A stretch of 64,000 nucleotides of DNA from positions 1 to 64,000 of the forward strand of contig NZ_JABKKG010000001.1 of NCBI RefSeq assembly GCF_013166595.1, in the 5' to 3' direction. Within the stretch, counting starts at the first letter, position 1. Each line of letters begins with the position of its first letter. The position numbers and the translations under genes were made by a program. This document shows, one piece after another, positions 43,227 to 51,494 of the stretch. Origin of the DNA: Palleniella intestinalis (GTDB taxonomy: Bacteria; Bacteroidota; Bacteroidia; Bacteroidales; Bacteroidaceae). The notes under the pieces were generated by a model, which had not been told where the DNA came from, made no database searches, and saw nothing but the letters and a program-made list of their open reading frames with translations.

Positions 43227-43964
43227 ATGTCAATTTTTTTGCGAAATATTGTTTTGCATTTAGGTGCCTGCCTTCGCACCACAGTTTTGTTCTTTGCATC
43301 CACAATCATTCTCTTGCCTCTTGCTGCCCAAGGTGAGAATGACGGCAGGACTCGGATTGTGATAGAGACTACATTGGGAAACATCAAGGTGGTACTATAC
43401 GATGAGACTCCGCTACATAGCAAGAACTTCAAGTCGTTGGTGAACAGAGGGTTCTATGACGGACTGCTGTTCCATCGTGTCATAAATAAGTTTATGATTC
43501 AGGCTGGCGATTCTACAAGCCGCTCTGCTGCTCCCGGAGAATTGCTTGGCGACACCTCGGAACCTTATACAGTACCTGCAGAGATTCGTTACCCTGAACT
43601 TTTGCACAAGCGTGGAGCGTTGTGCATGGCACGTGAAGGCGATGCTGTCAATCCACAGAGAGCTTCGTCGGCATATCAATTCTACATCGTTTACGGAACA
43701 CGTTTCAATGATGATATGCTGGATAAGGTGCAGACACGACTTGATGCGTCTGCAGGAGGAAAAGTCGTGCTTACACCGGAAGCCAGAGAGGTCTACAAAC
43801 GCATAGGAGGCACTCCGCATCTTGATGGGCAATATACGGTTTTTGGCGAAGTCGTAGAAGGCATTGACATTGTGCGAGACATTCAATGGGTTGATACTGA
43901 TGCCAATGACCGTCCGGTGAAAGATGTGCGTATCATCAAGGCTTATATGCTGGAAGATGAATGA
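43227..43964 (+). CDS. cyclophilin-type peptidyl-prolyl isomerase, exported
   Basis: This 245-residue protein has an N-terminal hydrophobic segment (TTVLFFASTIILLPLAAQG), a likely signal peptide, so it acts in the periplasm. The cyclophilin domain follows: VIETTLGNIKVVLYDETPLHSKNF, the FHRVINKFMIQAGD active-site motif (Arg), and late QYTVFGEVVEGIDIV. An insertion of about 30 residues (about 150-185, with LDKVQTRLDASAGGKVVLTPEAREVYKR) interrupts the core and is seen in Bacteroidetes relatives. It probably assists folding of exported proteins. Confidence 0.9.
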   Translation: MSIFLRNIVLHLGACLRTTVLFFASTIILLPLAAQGENDGRTRIVIETTLGNIKVVLYDETPLHSKNFKSLVNRGFYDGLLFHRVINKFMIQAGDSTSRSAAPGELLGDTSEPYTVPAEIRYPELLHKRGALCMAREGDAVNPQRASSAYQFYIVYGTRFNDDMLDKVQTRLDASAGGKVVLTPEAREVYKRIGGTPHLDGQYTVFGEVVEGIDIVRDIQWVDTDANDRPVKDVRIIKAYMLEDE

Positions 43965-44048
43965 TTTCCGTTTTGTACATGAGACGGAAAGTGTTAGAGA
44001 ATGTAGTGTTAAAAAAAAATAAATACAACTTATTACGGTTGCATACTC

Positions 44049-44079
44049 TTGGCGTTCTCACAAAAAATATGTAATTTTG
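44049..44079 (+). promoter_or_regulatory. promoter of rpmB-rpmG-DUF4295
   Basis: TTG (44049-44051) and TAATTTTG (44072-44079) are spaced by 20 nt. The leader is about 45 nt. Confidence 0.75.
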
Positions 44080-44130
44080 CATTCTGTTTGGAATAAGTAT
44101 CAATTAGAAACGCAAAAATTTAGGATAGAA

Positions 44131-44394
44131 ATGTCTAAAGTTTGTATGATTACGGGAAAGAAAGCCATGATAGGCAACAATGTTTCCCACTCAAAGCACC
44201 GCACAAAGCGCAGCTTTGACGTAAACCTCTTCAGCAAGAAATTCTACTATGTAGAAGAACAGTGCTGGATTTCACTTAAGATTAGTGCAGCTGGTCTGCG
44301 TCTGATCAACAAAATCGGTCTCGATGCAGCTCTCAAGAAGGCTGTGGCAAACGGTTATGTTGATTGGAAGGACATTAAAGTTATAGGAGAATAA
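44131..44394 (+). CDS. rpmB: 50S ribosomal protein L28
   Basis: An 87-residue large-subunit protein, starting at 44131 ([22 protein letters not shown]). The frame extends upstream to 44077, but that start overlaps the -7 box. The basic N-terminus and the C-terminal [16 protein letters not shown] are typical. First gene of a three-gene ribosomal operon. Confidence 0.98.
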   Translation: MSKVCMITGKKAMIGNNVSHSKHRTKRSFDVNLFSKKFYYVEEQCWISLKISAAGLRLINKIGLDAALKKAVANGYVDWKDIKVIGE

Positions 44395-44399
44395 TCAAA

Positions 44400-44588
44400 A
44401 TGGCAAAGAAAGCTAAAGGCAACAGAGTGCAGGTTATCCTCGAGTGCACTGAGATGAAAGAAAGTGGTCTTCCTGGAACAAGCCGTTATGTAACTGTTAA
44501 GAACAGAAAGAACACTCCGGAGCGTATGGAGCTCAAGAAGTATAATCCAATCCTTAAGCGCATGACTGTGCATAAGGAAATTAAATAA
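44400..44588 (+). CDS. rpmG: 50S ribosomal protein L33
   Basis: A 62-residue protein with the usual [11 protein letters not shown] start and [16 protein letters not shown]. The zinc-binding Cys pairs of the C+ form are absent (only one Cys), so it is the zinc-independent form. It begins five nt after rpmB. Confidence 0.97.
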   Translation: MAKKAKGNRVQVILECTEMKESGLPGTSRYVTVKNRKNTPERMELKKYNPILKRMTVHKEIK

Positions 44589-44608
44589 TCCATTAAACCG
44601 ATTAGACA

Positions 44609-44764
44609 ATGGCAAAGAAAGCGGTCGCAACCCTCCACGAAGGCAAGCAGGATGGTCGCGCTTACACTAAGGTTATTAAGATGGTGAAAAGTCCTAAGAC
44701 CGGTGCTTATATTTTTGATGAGCAGATGGTCAAGAACGAGGACGTAAAGGATTTCTTCAAATAA
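44609..44764 (+). CDS. DUF4295-type small basic protein, ribosome-associated by context
   Basis: A 51-residue ORF (MAKKAVATLHEGK...DVKDFFK). It matches the small Bacteroidetes DUF4295 proteins that follow L28 and L33. It is rich in Lys, with a conserved-looking KMVKSPKTGAYIFDE. A ribosomal role is inferred from its constant operon position; it starts 20 nt after rpmG. Confidence 0.9.
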   Translation: MAKKAVATLHEGKQDGRAYTKVIKMVKSPKTGAYIFDEQMVKNEDVKDFFK

Positions 44765-44807
44765 ATCAAGATTTCTTTCACCGTAATATTCGAAAAAGAT
44801 ACTTTTG

Positions 44808-44848
44808 TCCGCACAAAGTTCTGCAACGCAGAGCGTTGTGCGGATTTT
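44808..44848 (+). terminator. terminator of the L28-L33 operon
   Basis: A 9-bp stem (44808-44816 with 44836-44844) followed by TTTT. A TACTTTTG box (44800-44807) directly precedes the 5' arm and may serve the next gene. Confidence 0.75.
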
Positions 44849-44858
44849 CTGATTAGAT

Positions 44859-45779
44859 ATGGGATTGGGAAAAATCAAAGGACATGCTGCACTTATCGGT
44901 GCAAACGTTATATGGGGGTTATATGCTCCGTTATGTAAAGATTTGCTGAATGCGCAGATTATACCACCCCTCATTCTTGCCGGCATAAAGACAGCCGGTG
45001 CAGCGGCGTTGTTTTGGGTGCTTTGGGCTGTATTCCGTATTGTAAAGCCTTCCCATACTATTTCCAAAGAGCATATTGAGAAGAAGGACTATTTGAAAAT
45101 CTTGAATGCTTCACTGATGATTATCGCTGCCAATCAGATATTCATCACTTTAGGATTGAAGTACGCCAGCCCGGTCGACGGAACGGTATTATGTGGTATC
45201 ACACCATTCTTTACTTTGGTATTAGGAGTTGTTTTCCTGAAGCAGAGGGTGGGATGGATAAAAAACTTAGGAGCAATCCTCGGGTTTGCCGGTATGTTAC
45301 TGTTTGTATTCGGCAGCGATGTAAATACTGCGATGCATGTCAGCAATCCGGTGCTTGGTGACACTCTGTTCGTATTGAGCCAGGTATGCGGAGCCATCTA
45401 TCTTGTGTTTTCCGGTGATATTCTTGGAAAGTATTCATCATTCACACTGATGAAATGGATGTTCCTGATTTCCGCTGTAATAATGTTGCCGCTATATGTA
45501 CCGGACGTTATGGCACTTGACTGGACATTGCTGTCAACAGACATGTGGATAGAGTTTGGGTATATCATCACCTTTGCAACATTCCTTGCATTCCTCCTCC
45601 TTCCGGTTGGTCAGAAGCAAGTGTCACCGACAACGGTGGCTATGTACAATTACCTGCAACCTGTCGTAACTGCCACTTATGCAGTAATATTCGGATTGGC
45701 ACAGCTTAGCATGCAGACCATTGTTGCCACAGCATTGATTTTTGTCGGTGTGTGGATAGTAAACAGAGACAATAAATAA
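44859..45779 (+). CDS. DMT-superfamily transporter (EamA family)
   Basis: A 306-residue membrane protein with about ten hydrophobic helices in two EamA repeats (about 10-145 and 160-300). The usual NVIWGLYAPLCK start and PVDGTVLCGITPFF loop are visible. Such carriers export or import small metabolites; the substrate cannot be predicted. It precedes ftsY by 11 nt on the same strand and is probably co-transcribed with it. Confidence 0.88.
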   Translation: MGLGKIKGHAALIGANVIWGLYAPLCKDLLNAQIIPPLILAGIKTAGAAALFWVLWAVFRIVKPSHTISKEHIEKKDYLKILNASLMIIAANQIFITLGLKYASPVDGTVLCGITPFFTLVLGVVFLKQRVGWIKNLGAILGFAGMLLFVFGSDVNTAMHVSNPVLGDTLFVLSQVCGAIYLVFSGDILGKYSSFTLMKWMFLISAVIMLPLYVPDVMALDWTLLSTDMWIEFGYIITFATFLAFLLLPVGQKQVSPTTVAMYNYLQPVVTATYAVIFGLAQLSMQTIVATALIFVGVWIVNRDNK

Positions 45780-45790
45780 AAACACCACTC

Positions 45791-46741
45791 ATGGGAATAT
45801 TCAGTATTTTTAAGAAAAAAGAGACTCTTGACAAGGGGCTTGAAAAGACCAAGACCAGTGTATTTGAGAAAATCAGCCGTGCGATTGCCGGAAAGAACAC
45901 TGTCGATGATGATGTGCTTGATGACCTCGAAGAGGTGCTGATAACATCAGATGTCGGAGTTGACACTACACTTAAAATCATAGAACGCATACAGCAACGT
46001 GTGGCGCGTGACAAGTATGTCTCCACATCAGAACTTAATAATATCCTCCGTGAGGAAATTGCCTCTTTACTTGAGGAGAACAATACAGGTGACCTTGATG
46101 ATTGGGATCTCCCTTCTGACCATAAGCCGTATGTTATTCTCGTCGTGGGAGTTAATGGTGTAGGCAAAACAACTACAATAGGCAAACTGGCATATCAGTT
46201 CAAGCGTGCCGGCAAGAAGGTTTACCTCGGTGCTGCGGATACATTCCGTGCGGCAGCTGTCGAACAGATAGTTATCTGGGGAGAAAGGGTAGGTGTGCCG
46301 GTTGTAAAGCAGCAAATGGGAGCAGACCCGGCAAGTGTCGCGTTTGACACACTTGCCTCAGCAAAGGCGAATGGTGCAGATGTTGTAATCATTGATACTG
46401 CCGGACGCCTTCATAACAAGGTGGGCTTGATGAATGAGCTCAAAAAAATCAAGGATGTCATGAGAAAGGTTGTTTCTGAAGCACCTGACGAAGTTATGCT
46501 CGTCCTTGACGGCTCTACAGGTCAGAATGCTTTTGAGCAGGCGAAACAGTTCTCCGCTGTTACAGAAGTGTCATCCCTTGCCATAACAAAACTTGACGGA
46601 ACAGCGAAAGGAGGAGTTGTCATCGGAATATCTGACCAGTTGAAAGTCCCTGTGAAATATATCGGACTTGGTGAGAATATGGAAGACCTTCAGTTGTTCA
46701 ACCGCAGGAATTTTGTTGACTCTCTGTTTGGCAAGAAATAA
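45791..46741 (+). CDS. ftsY: SRP receptor FtsY
   Basis: A 316-residue GTPase that receives Ffh-ribosome complexes at the membrane. The acidic A domain of E. coli FtsY is nearly missing: the protein starts with a short basic/hydrophobic helix (GIFSIFKKKETLDKGLEKTK) and goes straight into the N domain (about 20-100). The G domain has GVNGVGKTTTIGKLA, DTFRAAAVEQ, DTAGRLHNK and TKLDGTAKGG. Complete. Confidence 0.98.
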   Translation: MGIFSIFKKKETLDKGLEKTKTSVFEKISRAIAGKNTVDDDVLDDLEEVLITSDVGVDTTLKIIERIQQRVARDKYVSTSELNNILREEIASLLEENNTGDLDDWDLPSDHKPYVILVVGVNGVGKTTTIGKLAYQFKRAGKKVYLGAADTFRAAAVEQIVIWGERVGVPVVKQQMGADPASVAFDTLASAKANGADVVIIDTAGRLHNKVGLMNELKKIKDVMRKVVSEAPDEVMLVLDGSTGQNAFEQAKQFSAVTEVSSLAITKLDGTAKGGVVIGISDQLKVPVKYIGLGENMEDLQLFNRRNFVDSLFGKK

Positions 46742-46787
46742 GGACATTATAAGTTTAATGTCGTGTTGTTGAAGCTATTATATTGAT

Positions 46788-48092
46788 ATGATAAAAGGAA
46801 GAATTGACATAATCACGATGGGGTGCTCAAAGAATCTTGTTGACAGTGAGTCTTTGATGCGTCTTTTGGGAAAGAAAGGCTATGATGTACGTCATGAGCC
46901 AACTGTTCCTGAGGGTGAATATGTTGTTGTAAATACTTGCGGATTCATTGGTGATGCAAAGGAAGAAAGCATTAATGCTATCTTGGAACTTGCAGAAGCA
47001 AAGGCTGAAGGACGGATAGGAAAACTCATTGTCATGGGATGTCTGTCAGAAAGGTATCTCGCTGATTTGGAGGAGTCAATACCTGAAGTAGACAAGTATT
47101 ACGGTAAGTTTGATTTCAAGGACTTTGCCGACTCATTACCGGAACTGGGCTGCAATCTCAATGATGGTGATGTGAAACTCACAACTACTCCCAAGCACTA
47201 TGCTTATATCAAAATAAGTGAAGGGTGTGACCGTCGTTGTGCTTACTGTGCTATTCCTCTTATCACAGGAAAGCACAAGAGCCGTACTATGGAGGACATC
47301 CTTGACGAGGTTCGTCTTCTTGTAGCCAATGGCGTCCGTGAATTCAATGTCATAGCTCAGGAACTGACATATTACGGCATAGACCTGTATGGTGAGCGTC
47401 GTATAGCACAACTTATCGATGCAATAGCTCATGTGAAAGGAGTGAAATGGATACGTCTCCATTATGCTTATCCTAATCAATTCCCAATGGAACTCCTTGA
47501 CGTGATGCGTAAGCACAAGAATGTCTGCAAGTATCTTGACATTGCACTGCAACATATCTCTGATAATATGCTTGAACGTATGCATCGCCATACTACAAAG
47601 GATGAGACGATGCAACTTATAGAATGCCTTCGTGAAGCTGTTCCCGGAATACACTTGCGCACAACTCTCATGGTTGGTTTCCCTGGAGAGACTGATGAGG
47701 ATTTCCGTGAACTTGTTGATTTTGTCAAATGGGCACGCTTTGAGTGTATGGGCGCATTTGCCTATTCGGAAGAAGAGGGTACATACAGTGCCTTGCATTA
47801 TAGAGATGATATTCCTTCCGAGACAAAGCAACTGAGGCTTGACAAGCTTATGCGTGTGCAGCAGAACATTTCTGCAGAGTTGCAGGCAAAGCTTATCGGA
47901 AAAACGATGACTGTCGTTGTTGATAGAAAAGAAGGTGACTATTATATCTGCCGTTCAGAGTTCAGTTCGCCGGAAGTAGACCCGGAAGTTCTTGTGCCTG
48001 CTCGTGAGAAAACTCTCCGCAAAGGATGTTTCTATGATGTCACCATAACCGCTGCCGAGGAGTTTGACCTCTATGCAGCGGTTGTGGAATAG
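46788..48092 (+). CDS. rimO: ribosomal protein S12 methylthiotransferase
   Basis: This radical-SAM enzyme adds a methylthio group to an Asp of S12. The 434-residue protein has the N-terminal MTTase domain with [4Fe-4S] Cys (MGCSKNLVDSE; VNTCGFI; MGCLSERY), the radical-SAM core with CxxxCxxC (EGCDRRCAYCAIP) and a C-terminal TRAM domain. It follows ftsY by 46 nt. Confidence 0.97.
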   Translation: MIKGRIDIITMGCSKNLVDSESLMRLLGKKGYDVRHEPTVPEGEYVVVNTCGFIGDAKEESINAILELAEAKAEGRIGKLIVMGCLSERYLADLEESIPEVDKYYGKFDFKDFADSLPELGCNLNDGDVKLTTTPKHYAYIKISEGCDRRCAYCAIPLITGKHKSRTMEDILDEVRLLVANGVREFNVIAQELTYYGIDLYGERRIAQLIDAIAHVKGVKWIRLHYAYPNQFPMELLDVMRKHKNVCKYLDIALQHISDNMLERMHRHTTKDETMQLIECLREAVPGIHLRTTLMVGFPGETDEDFRELVDFVKWARFECMGAFAYSEEEGTYSALHYRDDIPSETKQLRLDKLMRVQQNISAELQAKLIGKTMTVVVDRKEGDYYICRSEFSSPEVDPEVLVPAREKTLRKGCFYDVTITAAEEFDLYAAVVE

Positions 48093-48122
48093 TTTTGCTC
48101 ATTATCCATAAACATACAGACT

Positions 48123-48410
48123 GTGAATAATAAGGAATTTATAGCTACTCTGGCAAAAAATACAGGTATTGGCAAAGAGAAGACACAGACTTTGGTCAAT
48201 GCTGTCATAGCAGCCATGTCTGCAACGTTCGACGATGGTGATAATGTCACTGTCGCTAATTTTGGCACTTTTGAACCTAAGAAACGTACAGAACGTATCA
48301 TTGTTAATCCTTCTTCTGGACAGCGTATGCTTGTTCCTCCAAAGATTGTGCTTAACTTTAAGCCTGCTGCAAATGTTAAGGATAATATGAAGAGAGGAGG
48401 AGTAGAATGA
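48123..48410 (+). CDS. HU-family DNA-binding protein
   Basis: A 95-residue protein with a GTG start at 48123. The HU/IHF fold shows in the helical N-terminus (FIATLAKNTGIGKEKTQTLVNAVI), the ANFGTFEPKKR turn and the DNA-binding arm with a Pro at its tip (IIVNPSSGQRMLVPPKIVLNFKPA). It overlaps the next gene by four bases (ATGA), which suggests that both are made together, perhaps as partners. Confidence 0.93.
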   Translation: MNNKEFIATLAKNTGIGKEKTQTLVNAVIAAMSATFDDGDNVTVANFGTFEPKKRTERIIVNPSSGQRMLVPPKIVLNFKPAANVKDNMKRGGVE

Positions 48411-49633
48411 GTACGATGAAAGAACTTGCACGCACGATGTCTGAACGACAGGGACTTACACGTGCGGAGGCAGAACAGTTTGTCTATGCAATGTTTGACC
48501 TCATAAAATACACCCTGCATTCCGATGATCAGGTGAAAGTCAAAGGACTGGGCACATTTAAGGTTCAGACAGTAAAATCACGCAGTAGTATTAATGTGAA
48601 TACCGGTGAAAGGGTTTTGATTGATTCTCATGAGAAGATAACTTTCACACCGGATAAGGCTATGGCTGAAGCGGTCAATAAACCTTTCGGACATTTCGAG
48701 ACAGTCGTGCTCAATGATGGGGTTGTCTTTGATGATATGGAAAATCCTGCAAATGACGAAGTGGGAATTTCCGATGAACCTCGTATAGAACCGAGCATGC
48801 AAGAAGCTATGCCAAAACCTTCTAATCAGATAACTAATGTACAGATTATACCGACTGTTCCTGAGGATCTGAATATTGGTTCAGCAAGTAATGAGGCTAT
48901 TCCAGAGAATCAGGAGATGATTTCTGGCAATCATGAGGAAATTCTGGACCAAGAACATGAAACCATTCCTGAAGATGAGCGGAAGGTTGAAGAAGAGGTT
49001 GTTGCAACAGACTCGGAAAACATAAACGCTTCAGACATTAAATCCTTACTGTCGAAGACAAATGCAACGGAAGAAGAATCTCCAGAACAAAATGCCGAAG
49101 ATGACAAACCGTCTTCTGACAGATCAGGCAAGAAGATGATGTTCTTCCTTTACAGTGTGCTCCTTGCCGCCTTTTTTGTAGCTGGATTCTTTACAGGTCG
49201 CATGACGATGACCACAGAACATGCTGCAACCTCTCAGACAAATGTTCCTCCGAAAAAGACTGTTATAAGGAAAGTTGTAAAAAGCGCTCCTAAGCCAGTA
49301 GCTGTCAAAAAGAAAGATACTATCCATGTGGAGCAGCCAAAAGCAGAGGTTTCACAACAGCCAACAGTAGAACCGTCAAAGAGTCCGGAAAAGGAAATCC
49401 TTGTAAATTCATACGATTCCGACCCGAGAATACGTACAGGAGCCTATATTATCACCGGCATAGAAAAAACTGTAACTGCGAAAAAGGGGCAGACCCTTGA
49501 AAGCATTTCAAAGACATATTTAGGTCCTGGAATGGAATGCTATGTAGAAGCTGTCAATGGCGGAGCGAAAGAATTGCGTGAAGGACAAAAAATAAAGATA
49601 CCTTCTCTCATACTCAAGAAGAAAAAGCAATAA
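48407..49633 (+). CDS. HU-domain, transmembrane and LysM-like fusion protein
   Basis: A 408-residue protein with three parts. Residues 1 to about 90 are an HU-like DNA-binding domain (KELARTMSERQGLTRAEAE, VKGLGTFKVQTVKSR, INVNTGE). About 95-240 is an acidic disordered linker. About 242-265 is one membrane helix (FFLYSVLLAAFFVAGFF). The rest would be periplasmic: a Lys/Pro/Val-rich stretch and a LysM-like domain (about 350-402, KKGQTLESISKTYLGPGMECYVEAVNGG). Topology would place DNA binding inside and cell-wall binding outside, a possible nucleoid tether. A hypothesis from domain order only. Confidence 0.85.
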   Translation: MSTMKELARTMSERQGLTRAEAEQFVYAMFDLIKYTLHSDDQVKVKGLGTFKVQTVKSRSSINVNTGERVLIDSHEKITFTPDKAMAEAVNKPFGHFETVVLNDGVVFDDMENPANDEVGISDEPRIEPSMQEAMPKPSNQITNVQIIPTVPEDLNIGSASNEAIPENQEMISGNHEEILDQEHETIPEDERKVEEEVVATDSENINASDIKSLLSKTNATEEESPEQNAEDDKPSSDRSGKKMMFFLYSVLLAAFFVAGFFTGRMTMTTEHAATSQTNVPPKKTVIRKVVKSAPKPVAVKKKDTIHVEQPKAEVSQQPTVEPSKSPEKEILVNSYDSDPRIRTGAYIITGIEKTVTAKKGQTLESISKTYLGPGMECYVEAVNGGAKELREGQKIKIPSLILKKKKQ

Positions 49634-49672
49634 AGCTCAATGTAGAAATATACACTCGACATTTCATAAGAC

Positions 49673-49725
49673 AAACAATCGTCCACATACAGTGCATCGC
49701 ATTGGAGTTGGGCGATTGTTTTTAT
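49673..49725 (+). terminator. terminator after the HU-LysM gene
   Basis: A 9-bp stem (49673-49681 with 49713-49721) followed by TTTTTATT. The loop is long (31 nt). Confidence 0.7.
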
Positions 49726-49799
49726 TGTCCTTAAACAATAAAAGTGTTATTGTTTTAAAAAACTAAAGAGTGAGGTAAAACCATTTCATTATTTTTTAT

Positions 49800-49807
49800 T
49801 ACCTTTG
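49800..49807 (+). promoter_or_regulatory. -7 box of the amidophosphoribosyltransferase-like gene
   Basis: TACCTTTG, 40 nt before the ATG. No clear -33 partner. Confidence 0.55.
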
Positions 49808-49846
49808 CAGTAATTAAGGATAATAATAAATTATTTTCTCTAAACA

Positions 49847-51355
49847 ATGGGTGGTTTTTTCGGGACGATTCAAAAGAAAAGATGTGTTGAGGAGTTGTTT
49901 TATGGAATAGACTATCAATCACATCTTGGTACAAAACGTGGAGGTATGGCTACTTACAGCAAGGAGACGGGTGGTTTCAAACGCTCAATCCACAATCTGG
50001 AGAGTACATACTTTAGGACTAAGTTTGAGGACGAGTTGCCGAAATTTTTCGGTGAGCAAGGAATTGGGGTAATATCAGACACGGATGCCCAGCCTTTGTT
50101 GATGAATTCTCATCTTGGCAGATTCGCTATCGTTACAGTAGCGAGAATAAATAATGCAGAGGAGATTGCCCACAAACTGCTTGCGGAAAACATGGTGCTT
50201 TCTGAATTTTCTTCTGGCAGAATCAATCCTACTGAGCTTATCGGGCTTTTGATAATCAAGGGCAAGGATTTTGTCTCAGGAATTGAGAATGTTTACAAGA
50301 ATGTTCAAGGTTCTTGTTCTATGCTTATTCTAACCGAGGACGGAATAATAGCAGCACGTGACTTTTGGGGCAGGACACCGATTGTTGTTGGACAAAGGAA
50401 AGACACTGATGGCAGCATTGAAGCCATGGCGGTAACGTCTGAGACCACAGCTTTCCCTAATCTTGGTTTTGAAATTTCTCATTTTATAGGACCGGGTGAG
50501 ATTGTGCGACTGACAGCTGGCGGCATGCAACAGTTGCGTAAACCGGAGACGCAAATGCAAGTTTGCTCTTTTCTGTGGATATACTATGGTTTCCCTACAT
50601 CAATCTATGAAGGTAAGAATGTAGAGGAAATGCGTTATCAGACAGGCTTTGCTATGGGTGAGGAAGATGATACAGAGATTGACTGTGCAGGCGGAATTCC
50701 TGATTCGGGTATAGGCATGGCTGTGGGATATGCTGCTGGTCATCATGTTCCTTTCCAGCGCGCAATTTCAAAGTATACTCCTACATGGCCACGTTCTTTC
50801 ATGCCAACTAACCAAGAGACACGTAACCTTGTAGCGAAGATGAAGTTGATTCCAAACGAGTCCATGCTCAAAGGCAAGCGTTGCCTTTTCTGCGATGACT
50901 CCATTGTCCGCGGAACACAGCTGCGTGAAAACACGAAGATTCTCAAAGAACTTGGTGCAAAGGAGGTTCACATGCGCATTGCCTGTCCGCCGCTTATATG
51001 GGCATGCCCATTCATAAACTTTTCTGCATCAAAGAATGTTCTGGAACTTATAACACGTCGTGTTATTGAGGATTTTGAGTCAGGAAGAACAAAGGCAACA
51101 CAATTGAGTGATGTTTCTGGTGGAACAAAAGGAGATGATGTGTCTGAGATGGAAATCTCTGACGAGCGTCTGCATCAATATGCACAGACAGGCTCTCCTG
51201 AATACGAGGCAATGGTTGCAGAGATAGCGAAACGACTAAATCTTGATTCCTTGCGTTTCACAAAAATAGAGGATATTATAGAAGCTATAGGTTTGCCAAA
51301 GTGCAAGATATGTACCCATTGTTTTGATGGAAGTTCGAGTCATACGATAAAATAA
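49847..51355 (+). CDS. amidophosphoribosyltransferase homologue lacking the catalytic Cys
   Basis: This 502-residue PurF-like protein has an Ntn-type glutamine amidotransferase domain (about 1-240) and a phosphoribosyltransferase domain with a PRPP motif (FCDDSIVRGTQLRE, about 350). A C-terminal Cys-rich KCKICTHCF resembles the Fe-S ligands of Bacillus-type PurF. The N-terminus reads M-G-G-F-F-G where active PurF has Cys as the first mature residue. A stop codon two codons upstream (49841-49843) rules out a propeptide. Glutamine hydrolysis by the usual route therefore seems impossible. It may use free ammonia, be regulatory, or have another role. Pipelines will call it purF. Confidence 0.85.
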   Translation: MGGFFGTIQKKRCVEELFYGIDYQSHLGTKRGGMATYSKETGGFKRSIHNLESTYFRTKFEDELPKFFGEQGIGVISDTDAQPLLMNSHLGRFAIVTVARINNAEEIAHKLLAENMVLSEFSSGRINPTELIGLLIIKGKDFVSGIENVYKNVQGSCSMLILTEDGIIAARDFWGRTPIVVGQRKDTDGSIEAMAVTSETTAFPNLGFEISHFIGPGEIVRLTAGGMQQLRKPETQMQVCSFLWIYYGFPTSIYEGKNVEEMRYQTGFAMGEEDDTEIDCAGGIPDSGIGMAVGYAAGHHVPFQRAISKYTPTWPRSFMPTNQETRNLVAKMKLIPNESMLKGKRCLFCDDSIVRGTQLRENTKILKELGAKEVHMRIACPPLIWACPFINFSASKNVLELITRRVIEDFESGRTKATQLSDVSGGTKGDDVSEMEISDERLHQYAQTGSPEYEAMVAEIAKRLNLDSLRFTKIEDIIEAIGLPKCKICTHCFDGSSSHTIK

Positions 51356-51372
51356 TTTCTAAACTTTTATAG

Positions 51373-51408
51373 CCCTTGTACCTAAAAATAGTGGTACAAG
51401 GGTATTTT
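51373..51408. terminator. convergent terminator after the PurF-like gene
   Basis: A perfect 10-bp stem (51373-51382 with 51393-51402) and then TATTTTT. It serves the plus-strand gene and possibly the converging DUF5103 gene. Confidence 0.85.
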
Positions 51409-51494
51409 TAGTACCGCTCTATTGGATTATAGAATAGAGGAGGCGGAAAGAGAATTTGCAAACTTTACTTGAAGAATCTTTGGCATTAGCATTG

